Notes: generated from the sequence alone by a model not told the origin. A stretch of 64,000 nt of DNA from Nothopassalora personata (GCA_033816765.1 CM066289.1:3410001-3474000); one strand, 5' to 3'; shown: positions 8,255 through 21,800, numbered from the stretch's first letter. Translations and numbers: made by a program.

Positions 8255-11230
8255 TTACTAGTATATCGCATACTTAGCGTAGGCGCTAAGCGCGAGGGAC
8301 GCTAAGGGATAGTATATAAAGGATAACCTTATGTACTACGGAGACGCGATCGTAGTACCTAGGGATTACGCAATTAGGTCGCATCTAATTCGTATGTACT
8401 ACGACGACGTCCTCGCGGGTTACTTTAGAAGGACTAAGACTAAAGAGCTGTTACGACGTAATTATTAGTAGGACTCACTTAGCACGGACGTGAAATAATA
8501 CGTCTAAGCCTATAGAACCTACTAGGGTTCGAAGGCGAGGCGCTATCGACCCTACGGCGAGCTACAACCGCTTCCTAGACCGGAGCGACCGTAGTAGGAA
8601 ATTACTATAGATTTCATTACGGACCTACCTCTAAGTACGCGAGCCGGTTGCGTATATAATGCGATCCTAGTAATAGTCGATCGCTACTTAAAAATGAGCT
8701 TATATATCCCGACGACGAAGACTTATATAGCCGTAGAGCTTACGAGGCTCCTACGAGACGAAGTCGTGCGACACTATAGTATCCCGTTAGGTATAGTAAG
8801 CGACCGAGGTCCGGTCTTTACTAGTTAGTTTTAGAGTAACTTCTACTTCGAGGCGCGTATAAAGCGTAAGCTATCCACGGCCTTTTACCCTTAGACTAAC
8901 GGCTAAACTAAGAGGGTAAACTAAACCCTCGAACAATACCTTCGTTATTACTGTAGTAACAATTAAACTAAGTAGGCTAAGTAGCTTATAGTTACTAAAT
9001 TCGTAGCTAATAATAGCATCTACCTAACACTGCGGATAAGTCCGTTCGAAATAGCGCACGGTTAGCGACCTAAGATTGCCCCTACACTAACTAGATCTCG
9101 AGACGAGACCTAGGGGGGGGGAAGTACTAGTAGCGGTAATAGCTACGAGTCGCATGCGAAAACTACGCGCTACACTCGAGGAGCGATAGAAGGCTGCAGT
9201 AGAAAGCTAGGCTCGCTACTATAATAAGACCTACTAAGCTAAGACCTACCGCGTAGGTAACTTAGTCCTATTATTAACGAAGAACCTTAAGTTGGCAGTA
9301 CTAAAGAAGAAGATAGGTCCGAAGTTTATCGGCCTATACCGTATTACGGACGCTGTCGGTTCGTAGGCGTACCGCCTAGCGCTACTAGCCGACTTAAGGC
9401 TCTATAACGTCTTCTATGTCTCTCTCCTCGAGCCGTATATCGGTAGCTATAAGGATAGACCCGTACCCCCTCTAGCTAATAAGGACGGAGAGTATAAGGT
9501 AGAGGCAGTACTAGATAGGCGTAAGCGTAAGGGTAAGCTATAGTATCTAGTCTAGTAGAAGGACTAGCTAGAGGAGTATAATAGCTAGGAACCGGCGGAG
9601 GGCCTCGCGAATGCGGATCGTATAGTAGCCGACTATAAGGCGTTAAGGAGAAGCAAATAAGACTAGCACTAGAGCATAAATAAAACTTTTCTTAACTATA
9701 AACAAAATAAAAGCTAAAGAGTAGCGCGCCTACTAGGGGCTACGTAGAGTAGTAGTAGGCGAGGAGCCCGCGAGTAGCGTGTAAGGCGAGCGCCTTAGTT
9801 GTCGTCACGTAGTAACTTAGGTAAGAATGCCTAGTCGGCGGCGGTAGTGTCGATGTTCTACGCCTATAGGAACTAGGACTACGGTTAGTAGGGTACACGT
9901 AGGCGAGGAACATACGACTTACGGCGCGGCCGAGTTCGAACAGCCTATTAAGGGCGCGGTTCTACTCCTACTAGAGCGCGAGGGCTTCGGCGGCGGGGGC
10001 GGCGGCAGTAGTAGCGGCGGCGGCGGAGGCACGTATACGGGGCTCCCCGGCACGCTTATGCTTATAGGTATTGAACTGCCTAATAGCCTATAGGAAGGGT
10101 TAGCCGAAGCATAGGGGACGTACTAGAGCCCTCCCCCGCGAGTAGTAGTCGACTCGCACGAGCGAAGTAGCGACTTACCTCCTTAATATCGTTACCTAGC
10201 TAGGCATATAGGCGGATCTACTCTACTAGCTTCTACTACTAGAGGTCTATAGGCGCCTAGCCTATTATAGCCGTAAGGAAGTCGCGCTAGGACCGCGCGG
10301 CGCGTAGGCGGCTTACTAGCGAGGCGATAGCGTAGCTAGTGTTAGGCACGTAGCTATGTTTACTACGCCTATAGCGGCTATGCTTCTTTAAGAGCTCGCC
10401 GGTAGTAACACTATTACAGTTATCGGCCTCGTCTAGCAAGTAGTTAGTATACAAATCGTAGGCGACGCGCGTAGAGACTTACCCCTAACGAAGTACGGGA
10501 GGCACCGCATATATATGTTAATTCTCTACGAGAGCTTAGTAGCTAGCGAGGGTGTTAGTAGCTACGAGGGTAATGCTAGTCGCTTACGACCACTAGGCGT
10601 TCTAGGGGCGTCGCGTACTAGAGCCGCCTAGCGGCGCTCGTATTCTATAGCGCTAGTAGTGCTGTCGCTACTAATGCTACTAGAGGAGGCGGAGAGGCTA
10701 GAGAATGGCGGCGAGGAGGGCACGGTAGACATGATAATAATAATGATGCTAACGAGGCGCTTACGATAATAGTACGGTACGGGTGCGTAGTAGTAGTGTA
10801 GCGAAGGTAATAAGCTAGGGAGCGTACTAAGAAAGGGCTAGGTTAGGCTAGAGTTTTATGCCCCTAACTAGCTACGTCGGCATAGTAACTAAGCCTTACT
10901 TACCTACACCTACATAACGACACGTACGTAACCCGTATGTAGGCCGTATAGTAACTATAGTTCTAGAAGTACATAGGAGCCTCTACGTAGCAACTAGCGA
11001 GCTAAGGACAGCTCGCACGGGAGGGGAGGCAATTGTAAGGGGCAGCCTAGTAGCTAACCCCTACATGTAGCCTTACATGTAATATGCGGTCGCGACCGGC
11101 TACTAAGCCGCACGTAACACGTATAAGTACACCTTACGACGCGCGATGCGTCTTAAACAAAAGGCAAGAATTAGTTCATCTACGACTAGCAGGTCGTAGG
11201 CGTGCTATACATTACGACATCCCCTTAACA
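8255..11230 (+). mobile_element. RIP-degraded chromodomain Gypsy element, 3' part
   Basis: Matches, in inverted orientation, 17868-21192 of the complete copy. After removing the 349-bp solo LTR and its 5-bp duplication there, the two are within a few bases of equal length. It starts inside pol, carries integrase and a chromodomain (YLV...LEEYNS.EPAEGL, near 9540-9610, with Trp/Gln codons turned to TAG), a 1.4-kb non-coding tail, a purine tract (GGGAGGGGAGG) and a 197-bp LTR. The missing 5' half is probably on the far side of the Gypsy element ending at 8254. Confidence 0.85.
11034..11230 (+). repeat. LTR (197 bp) of the degraded chromodomain Gypsy
   Basis: TGTAAGGGGCAGCC...CCCCTTAACA with inverted termini. 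Same length as the LTRs at 17868-18064 and 24619-24815. Preceded by a purine tract. Confidence 0.85.
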
Positions 11231-14200
11231 TTATAAGTCCGGGTTTATATAGGAGTACGAGTAACCTATATTAGTACAGGTTACTTATATCCCTTGCTAT
11301 TATAGTAGAAAACATCTAGGAAGTAGAAGTCTACCCCATCTATCCTATTAAGGAGCTTAGTTTAATACTAAGTAATAGGTAATCTAGAAAAGGACTCTAT
11401 ACGGCTTACTATAAGCTAATACCTTAAAGACACTCTATAGGTAGAACTACATCGAGATACTATTAAGAAGGACTTTAAGTAAGTTATTTAGAACTCTACT
11501 AGGAGAGATAGACCTATGTCCTAGCTCCGAGACTACACCGCTCTTTCTTTACCCTACTAAGTAGGCCTTAGTATCTACACCTACGAACCTTACTATTCTA
11601 CACTAAAAGCCTTAGCAGGACCTAAGCCACGACTTTAAAGCATATACACCTTGTTTTATTACATTTAATTCATTATAGATTTACACTAAGAGAAAGGAGA
11701 AGAGAAGGGAACTAAAATCCCAATTCTTAGGAGAGACAATTAGAAGAGATAGTTTAACTTTTAGAGATACAAGATAGAGAGCTAGTTAGCATTCTTTACA
11801 ATTAATGACCTATTAGAAGTGTTATTTAACAATATTAAGGGCAAGAACCTAAAACTCTAGGAAGAGACTAAGATTAAAGAGATTCTTAATGCACTAACAT
11901 AGACAAAACAAAATGCAGCTTACTGCTTTAGTATCCTAAGTAGGATTATAGAAGAAGATGAATTTAAGCTTAAGGGCTCTTACGAATCTAGAAAAGCTAC
12001 TAAGATATAGGTGTATCTCTAGAACAAGTATAGCTAGGTGTTGCTAACCTATACACATAAGCTCATAAAACAGTTTATAAACTTTAAGATAAGTAAAGAG
12101 TTCACTATTAGATCTGTATAGGCACACCTAGTGTCTCTTAGAAGGAGGATTGCAAATGTTGACCTAGAGGGCTAGCACTATAGGGAAGCTAATATAAGAA
12201 TAACCTAGCTTTTAAGCTTACTGCCACCTAACTACTATATAGCTAGGGATACTATCATAGCTTAGCTAAAGATAGATTATAAAAGGACCTTGAAGATCCT
12301 TAAGGCTTAAGAGGCTAGATTGAATCCCTCTAAGGCTAAGTATAGTATAGTAGCCACCTAGGTTAGGCCCTTAGGTTAGGTAAGATCACTTTCCTACCTT
12401 CTCTATAAGAAGGACTATCTTATTAAGGACTGCCCTAGTCTCTCTAAGGCAAAGAAGGTCCTTAGATCTCATTCCTAAGTACTATCCTCCTAGAATGTAA
12501 CACATGTTAAGAAGAGAAGATCTCTACTACTATCTTTAAGAAGAACACTAAGAGAGAAGTCCTCTATAGAGGAACTTAAGAAAATAGTGAAGAAACTCAG
12601 CTCTAATATGCTGTTACTCTAGAAGAACTAGGCCTAGTCTCCTTCCTCTAAAACAAGGAAGACTAGGAAAGGTTTCTCTACCTAAGAGCTACCTAACTTA
12701 TACAACTCATCCTAGAAGATAATGTCTAATAATAATAAGTATAATAAAGTGGCTCACTTAACTACAGAAGTCTAAGGCAAGTTCCCCTTATTAGAGTAGT
12801 TACTTGATTCTTATGCTTTATCCTATATAACTAACTAGAACTGCCTCTTTAGATCTATAACTCCCTTAATAAAGAAGAAATAGATCAAAGTAGGAGGTAG
12901 GCATTTGTTAGCCACTTATATTAGGACTATAGAGATAAGTAGGAGATCTAGCAGGAAAGTTGTTTTAGAAGATGTTCTACTTATACCTAAGCTAGGGGTA
13001 AACCTAGTTTCTTAGAACTAGTTTAGTAAGCAGTTTAGTGTCTAACCTCCTTTATTTTCTCTTATATCCCCCTCTAGCTAAACTGTTGTCTAGACAAGGC
13101 TTCTTAGGGGGGTTCTATTTATTAATGAGATTTCTCCTCTACTATAAGAAAGGGCACATTACTTATTATATGCACTACTAATAGAGAATGCCTTTGTAAC
13201 TACTAAATTAGAGACTAACCTAAAATAGTAGGAGCTTTAGCATAGAAGATTTGCATACTTTAGGAAGAACTTGCTCTAGAATCTTTATAAGGTAATAGAC
13301 TTAAAAGAACCTATTCCTGTTCCTAGGGATAGCTTCCACTAGTGTAGAGTGTGTTTAATAGTAAAGATAAAAAAGTATAAAGGTAAAGTTACTAAGAGAA
13401 GACCTAAAAGACTTGCCCTTGTATCTATTAACATATGTAGTCTACTACCAACATTACGGCTAGGGTTTAAATACTAGCTTAAGATTGTTAACAACTTCTC
13501 TAGAAAAAAGTAGACCTGTCCTCTTAAGAAAAGAGAAGATGCTCTAGTTGCTCTCTAGAACTAGAAGATTAAGGCAGAGAGGAAATTATTAGCATAGTTG
13601 AAAGTAGTTAGGCTTAATAATGCAAGGGAACTTATTATATTAGTTAAGTAGTAGGAGAAGGATTTGGGAATTGGGCTAGAGCATATTAAGGCATATAACT
13701 CGCTCCAAAATAGACTAGTTAAAAGGTTAATACAAACCTTAGAAGACTCTATAAGGGCAATACTTAAAGAGGCTAAGATGCTAATTAAATTCTAGCCTAA
13801 AGCACTAGAAGCCTAAACCTATATAAGGAACAAACTACTAAATAGTCTAGACTATAATAGGTTTAAGGTTTTACTAGATAAAGCCTTTAATAGTATTAAG
13901 CCAACTATTAACTATTTAAAGGTTTAGGAATACAAAGCTATTGTCTATATAGACATAAGATTCTAGCCTTAATAGGTAAGAAGTAATAAACTAATAAACA
14001 GAGGCAAAGAAGCAGTGTTTATTAGATACGTTAAAAACATAGCTAAGGCCTAGCTCTTTTAGGAACTAGACATAAAAGCTATAAAACAATACACATATGC
14101 AGACTTCTTTAAGGACTAACCTAGAGGTAATATAGATCTTAATATTACAAAATTGAATCTATTAAGCAATGCACTAGCTAGGAGACCCTTAGGGAGGCTA

Positions 14201-15895
14201 AGGAAGGACATATCCTTAGAGCAACCTATTCACCATTTAATTATTTAGTAGAGTAGCCTAGTAATAGCCTAGCTAAGAAAGCTGTTTATGCAACTTCCCT
14301 AGCCTCTAAAGAATATAGGGAAATTTTAGAAAATCGATGAGCTAATTAAGATAAGCTTACTAGATCTCTAGGAAAAGAATGTTACTAGGACATAAGTGAC
14401 TACTCTTAGATTATCCCTTAGTAAGAGGAGGGCTAACCATAATATTAAGGGCTATAAATGGAAACAGAAAGCCCTAAGATCTATAGTCCCTATACCTAAA
14501 CTAGCTACTAAAGTAGGAGAAGCAATAGACCTCTTAGAGAACCTTGCTGCTTACTACTAAGCTTTCTTTACAGCCATGCAATTAGTAGATAATTTAGTAC
14601 TATAGGATAGTGAATTCCTAGAAGAAGTTAAGGAGATAGCCTTTATAGCAACTGTAGAAGTCATTACATACAAGCAAGAGATCCTAATTCCAAAGTCCTA
14701 TAAGGATGCTATAAATAACAAGAAATAGGGACACCTTTAGAAGGAAGCAATCTAGAAGGAGCTAGATACTCTATAGAGCAACAACACCTAGGAGAATGCT
14801 GTTCTACTAAAAGGAGTAAACTTAGTTACGTTAAGATAGGTCTTTAATGTTAAAAGAAGCATTAGTAGAGCTATTAAAAAGTTCAAGGCTAGGCTAGTTA
14901 TAAGGGGCTTTTTACAGAAGTTTAGTGTTAACTTTATAGAGACATTTACGCCTACAGTTAGATAGGACACCCTTAGGGTGTTTATAGCTATTGTGTGTAA
15001 GAAGGATCTCTATCTTCACTAAGTGAATGTAAACAATGCGTTTATAGAAAGCACCCTCTATAAAGACATCTTTATATTACTACTACTAGGAGTTAAGCTT
15101 CTACTAAATATAGTGTTTAAGATCCTTAAAAGCTTATATAGACTTAAGTAAGTAGCTAGAGATTGGGATCAACTCTATATATTAAAGCTTAGAGAGATTG
15201 GATTCATATAGTTAGAGGTGGATCTATACCTACTTATTTATAAGGAAAAAGAGATTATAATTCTTACATATATGGATAACATTCTAATTGCTATACTAAA
15301 GTTAATAGATGTTCTCTAGTTTAAAAGAGAACTTAGCAAAGTCTTTAAGATTAAAGATCTTAGTAAACCTAAAAAGATCCTTAGCATAAGAGTTACAAGG
15401 GACAGGAGGAGAGGAATCCTAAAACTTAACTAGGGACACTTTGTTAGGGACAACCTTACTAAGATAGGGATAAACTATAAGAAGGCAGCACCTATACACT
15501 TACCTATAGACAGCTATAAGGCTCTTAAACCTTTAAGCTACATAGATAAGAGGTGTAACAAGGCAGAGTACTAGAGTATTAATAGTACATAGATGTAGCT
15601 AGTAACAATTATAAGGCTAGACATTGCTTTTACCCTAGGAAGGATAAGCTTATTTATAAGTAACCTATCTACCTACTACATAAAGGCTTTAAAGAAGGTT
15701 ATAAGATATCTAAGGTTATATCCTAATCTCGGCCTTGTCTTCTCTAGGCATAGAGAAGGATGCCTAGTTAGATACTATAACTCTAATTATGTAATAGACA
15801 AAGTAGATAGAGTCTCTATCCTTAGGTATGTCTTCTTCCTCTATAGGGCACTAGTCTCCTAGATGAGCAAGAAGCAAAAGTCTATACCTATTAGA
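11231..15895 (+). mobile_element. RIP-degraded Ty1/copia element (pseudogene)
   Basis: Reading the + strand with TAG/TAA taken as mutated Gln/Trp codons gives a copia polyprotein in domain order. There is a gag-like part with a degraded Cys knuckle (KKDYLIKDCP, near 12410-12440), gag-pre-integrase and integrase (HRRF...CRVCLIVK, about 13240-13380), then reverse transcriptase. RT shows FKARLVIRGFLQKF near 14883, NNAFIEST near 15033 and the catalytic box reading YMDN at 15269-15280. RNase H follows to about 15895. The second catalytic Asp is lost by a TG to TA change. No long ORF survives. I could not fix its LTRs. This stretch is more AT-rich than its neighbours. Confidence 0.8.
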
Positions 15896-16371
15896 TAATA
15901 CTTACGGCCGTAGTTAGAGTCGGTTTAAGGCTCTTAGTAAGACCCTCTACCGTAAGATAATATGCTATAGCAACATATATAGTAACAGGAGATCTAGCGG
16001 TAAGAGACCTAGTAGCTATAGCTATAGTAAGAGCCTATCGTATCGTAAGTAGTTATGTAGCGGTAGTAGGAGTCTACCGAGGATAATACGAACTTACAAC
16101 TAACACGACGCCTAGCTAGTACTTCGAGGGCTAATTAGATAGTTACTATAGGCGCTATATTAAGCTCGCTAAGGAGACTAAGATAACGTAGTAATAAACC
16201 GTAAGACTAAGGGCTCTAAGAACTATAACGGTAGTAGGGGGTAGGCGAGTAGCGTGTTCTATGTACTTTTAAGGAGCTAATACAGCGACGTTACTAATGC
16301 GATAGTATTAGTCGAATAATAGAGGCGTTTCTATAGCCTCGCGAGCTTCTTATTTCTCTATAGAGCGGTAA

Positions 16372-16434
16372 ACATACTAGGAGCACGCTATTTACACGTT
16401 TTAGACGTGCTCCTTATATGTTTACGGCTCCCTA
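16372..16434. repeat. Hairpin of the same family, 19-bp arms
   Basis: TAAACATACTAGGAGCACG pairs with CGTGCTCCTTATATGTTTA with two mismatches across a short spacer. Same terminal motif as 16786-16840 and 26751-26806. Confidence 0.7.
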
Positions 16435-16785
16435 GAAAATAAGGACTTCTCTCGATCTCGAATGTGCCTATATCTTACGGCTCTCGCTATATAAGCTAGT
16501 CTAATTTCCCTTATACAGTTATGAATATATAAGGAGCACCTTAAGGATGTAGCTTAAGGATGTAGCTTAAGGATATAGCTTAAGGATGTAGCTATAAACA
16601 TATAAGGAGTAGCTTAACTAGTAGTCGTGAATATATAAGGAGCACCTTAAGGACGTAGCTATAAACATATAAGGAGCAATAGTGGCTGTTCGATAGTACC
16701 TACCTTATAATATGTTATGCTTTATCGCTTACTCGCTTACTCGCCGGTACGCTTTATAGCGAGCTATTTCCTAATCACTTTACGG

Positions 16786-16840
16786 TAAATATATAAGGAG
16801 CACGTTAGATCACCTATCTAACGTGCTCCTTATATGTTTA
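16786..16840. repeat. Long hairpin, 25-bp arms and 5-bp loop
   Basis: Arm TAAATATATAAGGAGCACGT plus TAGAT, loop CACCT, then the complementary arm ending TTATATGTTTA; one mismatch in 25. The termini carry the family motif, as a foldback or MITE-like element would. No target-site duplication could be assigned. Confidence 0.8.
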
Positions 16841-17741
16841 TATTATAGATACCGGGTTACCTATTATAGTTACGCACCTACCTTATCGATAGTACGAGCC
16901 GCGCTCTAGGAGCTATTTCTTTATACCTACTACTTCGACACCTCGACACTTCGACACTTCGACACGGACTTAACAGCCTACTTACACGGCTCCTAGTATG
17001 TTCATGTCACTAATCTTAAGCAATAGCTTAAGAAATAGTATTACCGACTAGTACTTTGGCGTTTCTTAGCATTTATAGCTTACTACCTATCTATTTATCG
17101 CCACCCTACCTTCTATACACTCCGGACACTCGATATAGCAATAGCGCACGCTCGTTATATACCCGGGATTACATGAGTTTACTATCGTAGCGTGTTTCGA
17201 CGGCCTTAGGACATAATCTCTCGAAGACCTACTTATTAAAGAGCGCTAAGCCTAGTAACAATAGTAGGTGAATTGTTAGATAATAGCTAGACAATATAAC
17301 TTTACACATCGTAGATAATACGATAGGTATAAGTCGGGTATAATAGAGGCGAGAGATTAACCTTCGAGTAGTCTTCCTCTTTTACTTTCTCTTTCTTTCC
17401 TACTAACTTATTACACACACCCTCTTATAACTATCCGTAACATTACTATAAGCACAAGAACTACACTAACGACATGATAAGTAACGATGCCTCGCTTCTT
17501 TACGCCGGGCTCGGCTAGACCGAGCCCTCCCTTCCTCTTCTCCCTCCTCGAGTATGTCTTTAGTCTTTAGTCTTTAGTCTTTAGTCTTTAGTCTTCGGTC
17601 TATAGCTCTTAAGCCATGCTTAAGAGTAGGCTACTTGTTAAGATTAAGTAAGGCTAACAGTTTTATAGTAGCGACTTCTTCTACTACGATAGCTCGCTAT
17701 AAGTTCTAATTCCGGCCTTATTATTCACCGCAGTATACTAA

Positions 17742-17867
17742 TATGTCTTTAGCGACTTCGCCCGTACCGTCCGCGCCCGCGCTAGGGCTCGCGCGACCGT
17801 ACTATTAAGACGCTCCGCTACCTTTACCCGTACCCGTAAGTAGCTCGCCTCTAAGGTCGCTCGTAAG
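17742..17867 (+). pseudogene. Histone-H3-tail-like repeat ORF, 5' fragment (interrupted by Gypsy)
   Basis: Codons 17835-17867 read RK-stop-LASKVARK, where the TAG is explained by RIP of CAG. This matches H3 residues 17-27 (RKQLASKAARK in fungal H3). The frame resumes exactly after the Gypsy insertion at 24816, taking the duplicated GTAAG into account. An upstream ATG (17742) is in a different frame, so the true start is unknown. Continues in the entry at 24816. Confidence 0.55.
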
Positions 17868-18064
17868 TATTAAGGGGATGTCGCAATGTATAGCACGCCT
17901 ACGACCTACTAGTCGTAGATGAACTAATTCTTGCCTTTTGTTTAAGACGCATCGCGCGTCGTAAGGTGTACTTATGCGTATTACGTGCGGCTTAGTAGCC
18001 GGTCGCGACCGCATATTACATACAAGGCCATATGTAGGGGTTAGCTACTAGGCTGCCCCTTACA
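17868..18064 (-). repeat. 3' LTR of the complete chromodomain Gypsy
   Basis: 197 bp, nearly identical to 24619-24815 apart from RIP-type changes. The outer end reads TATTAAGGGG (TG to TA), the inner end CCCCTTACA beside the purine tract. Confidence 0.9.
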
Positions 18065-18519
18065 ATTGCCTCCCCTCCCGTGCGAGCTGTCCTTAGCTCG
18101 CTAGTTACTACGTAGAGGCTCCTATGTACTTCTAGAACTATAGTTGCTATGCGGCCTACATGCGGGTTACGTGCGTGTCGTTATGTAGGTGTAGGTAAGT
18201 AAGGCTTAGTTGCTATACCGACGTAGCTAGTTAGGGGCATAAAACTCTAGCCTAACCTAGCCCTTTCTTAGTACGCTCCCTAGCTTATTACCTTCGCTAT
18301 ACTACTACTACGTACCCGTACCGTACTATTATCGTAAGCGCCTCGCTAGCATTATTATTATCATTATGTCTACCGTGCCCTCCTCGCCGCTATTCTCTAG
18401 CCGCTCCGCCTCCTCTAGTAGTACTAGTAGCGACAGCACTACTAGCGCCGTAGAAGACGAGCGCCGCTAGGCGGCTCTAGTGCGCGACGCCTCTAGAACG
18501 CCTAGTAGTCGCAAGCGAC

Positions 18520-18868
18520 TGTTAGGAACCGCTGTACGTTATCACAACTCGGGCTTGGATCTTTGCAGGGATGTCTCAATCAGTTATGAAGGTAGTGGTT
18601 CAAAACAGTATATGGTGTATACTTAAAATGAGTTGAGCACGAGGCTCCTATCTACTTGCAAAAGAGCGTCGTCTATATAGTGCCATGTCTTGGCGACTGG
18701 TTGGTCGAGCACGACCTGGTCGGTCGACCAGTCGGTCGATCCGGGTGAGTCACTGGTCGACCCGAGTAGCTCGATCACGACTGCTCGACTGCTGCCTATC
18801 CGACTGCCAGGATACGCTATAGTCCGTCTAGTAAGACTCCTCCACGTTGTCTTGTCCGAACCGTAACA
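18520..18868 (+). repeat. Solo LTR A (349 bp) with TSD GCGAC
   Basis: Starts TGTTAGGAACCGCTGT and ends CCGTAACA. Flanked by GCGAC at 18515-18519 and 18869-18873. It is not RIP-mutated although its host element is. The first ~175 bp match the LTRs at 61317-61662 and 62386-62747. The downstream half is unrelated, with repeats of GGTCGACC/GGTCGATC type instead of the GATCTCTT array. Confidence 0.9.
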
Positions 18869-21800
18869 GCGACTAGCATTACCCTCGTAGCTACTAACGC
18901 CCTCGCTAGCTACTAAGCTCTCGTAGAGAATTAATATATATATACGGTACCTCCCGTACTTCGTTAGGGGTAAGTCTCTACGCGTGTCGCCTACGATTCG
19001 TATACTAACTACTTGCTAGACGAGGCCGATAACTGTAATAGTGTTACTACCGGCGAGCTCCTAAAGAAGTGTAGCCGCTGTAGGCGTAGTAAACATAGCT
19101 ACGTGCCTAACACTAGCTACGCTATCGCCTCGCTAGTAAGCCGCCTACGCGCCGCGCGGTCCTAGCGCGACTTCCTTACGGCTATAATGAGCTAGGCGCC
19201 TATAGACCTCTAGTAGTAGGAGCTAGTAGAGTAGATCCGCCTATGTACCTAGCTAGGTAACGACATTAAGGAGGTAAGTCGCTACTTCGCTCGTACGAGT
19301 CGACTGCTACTCGCGGGAGAGGGCTCTAGTGCGTCCCCTATACTTCGGCTAACCCTTCCTATAGGCCATTAGGCAGTTCAATGCCTATAAGCATAAGCGT
19401 GCCGGGGAGACCCGTATACGTACCTCCGCCGCCGCCGCTACTACTACCGCCGCCCCCGCCGCCGAAGCCCTCGCGCTCTAGTAGGAGTAGAACCGCGCCC
19501 TTAATAGGCTGTTCAAACTCGGCCGCGCCGTAAGTCGCATGTTCCTCGCCTACGTGTACCCTACTAACCGTAGTCCTAGTTCCTATAGGCGTAGAACATC
19601 GACACTACCGCCGCCGACTAGGCATTCTTACCTAAGTTACTACGTGACGACAACTAAGGCGCTCGCCTTACACGCTACTCGCGGGCTCCTCGCCTACTAC
19701 TACTCTACGTAGCCCCTAGTAGGCGCGCCACTCTTTAGCTTTTGTTTTGTTTATAGTTAAGAAAAGTTTTATTTATGCTCTAGTACTAGTCTTATTTGCT
19801 TCTCCTTAACGCCTTATAGTTGGCTACTATGCGATCCACATTCGCGAGGCCCTCCGCCGGTTCCTAGCTATTATACTCCTCTAGCTAGTCCTTCTACTAG
19901 ACTAGATACTATAGCTTGCCCTTACGCTTACGCCTATCTAGTACTGCCTCTACCTTATACTCTCCGTCCTTATTAGCTAGAGGGGGTACGGGTCTATCCT
20001 TATCGCTACCGATATACGGCTCGAGGAGAGAGACATAGAAGACGTTATAGAGCCTTAAGTCGGCTAGTAGCGCTAGGCGGTACGCCTACGAACCGACAGC
20101 GTCCGTAATGCGGTATAGGCCGATAAACTTCGGACCTATCTTCTTCTTTAGTACTGCCAACTTAAGGTTCTTCGTTAATAATAGGACTAAGTTACCTACG
20201 CGGTAGGTCTTAGCTTAGTAGGTCTTATTATAGTAGCGAGCCTAGCTTTCTACTATAGCCTTCTATCGCTCCTCGAGTGTAGCGCGTAGTTTTCGTATAC
20301 GACTCGTAGCTATTACCGCTACTGGTACTTCCCCCCCTTAGGTCTCGTCTCGAGATCTAGTTAGTGTAGGGGCAATCTTAGGTCGCTAACCGTGCGCTAT
20401 TTCGAACGGACTTATCCGCAGTGTTAGGTAGATGCTATTATTAGCTACGAATTTAGTAACTATAAGCTACTTAGCCTACTTAGTTTAATTGTTACTACAG
20501 TAATAACGAAGGTATTGTTCGAGGGTTTAGTTTACCCTCTTAGTTTAGCCGTTAGTCTAAGGGTAAAAGGCCGTGGATAGCTTACGCTTTATACGCGCCT
20601 CGAAGTAGAAGTTACTCTAAAACTAACTAGTAAAGACCGGACCTCGGTCGCTTACTATACCTAACGGGATACTATAGTGTCGCACGACTTCGTCTCGTAG
20701 GAGCCTCGTAAGCTCTACGGCTATATAAGTCTTCGTCGTCGGGATATATAAGCTCATTTTTAAGTAGCGATCGACTATTACTAGGATCGCATTATATACG
20801 CAACCGGCTCGCGTACTTAGAGGTAGGTCCGTAATGAAATCTATAGTAATTTCCTACTACGGTCGCTCCGGTCTAGGAAGCGGTTGTAGCTCGCCGTAGG
20901 GTCGATAGCGCCTCGCCTTCGAACCCTAGTAGGTTCTATAGGCTTAGACGTATTATTTCACGTCCGTGCTAAGTGAGTCCTACTAATAATTACGTCGTAA
21001 CAGCTCTTTAGTCTTAGTCCTTCTAAAGTAACCCGCGAGGACGTCGTCGTAGTACATACGAATTAGATGCGACCTAATTGCGTAATCCCTAGGTACTACG
21101 ATCGCGTCTCCGTAGTATATAAGGTTATCCTTTATATGCTATCCCTTAGCGTCCCTCGCGCTTAGCGCCTACGCTAAGTATACGACATACTAGTCGTCTT
21201 ACTACTACGCGATCTTTATTAAGAGTAGGATTAACTTACCCGTCGAGCTATAAGCTTAACCCTATATTACTATAGCGCACACTACTACTAGTAAAGACGG
21301 CTTGTCTTAATAGGGAAGGTTACCTCTCCGTACTACTATCGCCGCGCCTATGTCGCCCTATATCGCCTCGTAGGTAGTAAGCACGCGCTTTAACGTCGGC
21401 TCGCTTATCCCTTCTAGAGACTCCTTCTAGAAAGACAGCTTACTTTATAAGGTAGGCAGTAAGTTCGAAGTTTGTTACGTTATAGCTACGTAGTTACTAC
21501 GTCTCGAAGGCGCGTCGGCTAGGTTAGTCTTACCCGGCCGATGCTCTACTACAAAATTAAAAGACTATAGAAACGTAGCCTATCGAGCTTACCGCCTATT
21601 TAGCTACTTTACTATTATGAAGCCCTATAGGTTAGCGTAGTCGACTAGTACTCGCACCGTATACGTAGCGCCCTCTAAGTATAGCCTCTAATGCTTAAAA
21701 GCCTTAACTACTATAAGTAGCTCCTAATCGTGCGTCTCGTAGTTGCACTTAGCTAGTATTATCTTACGTAAATAGAACGCGATGGGATGCTACTTAGTAC

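Larger units (their letters stand above)
15896..17740. repeat. RIP-degraded non-coding DNA with palindromes of the TAAACATATAAGGAGC family
   Basis: No gene seen. The motif TAAACATATAAGGAGC and its reverse complement recur (for example 16372-16434, 16522-16680, 16786-16840). A 13-bp tandem repeat CTTAAGGATGTAG occupies 16540-16591 (four copies, one altered), and a 7-bp repeat TCTTTAG lies near 17557-17595. CGACACTTCGACACC-type repeats lie near 16938-16970. The same motif family fills 26190-26806, which adjoins this region once the Gypsy insertion is removed. Confidence 0.7.
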
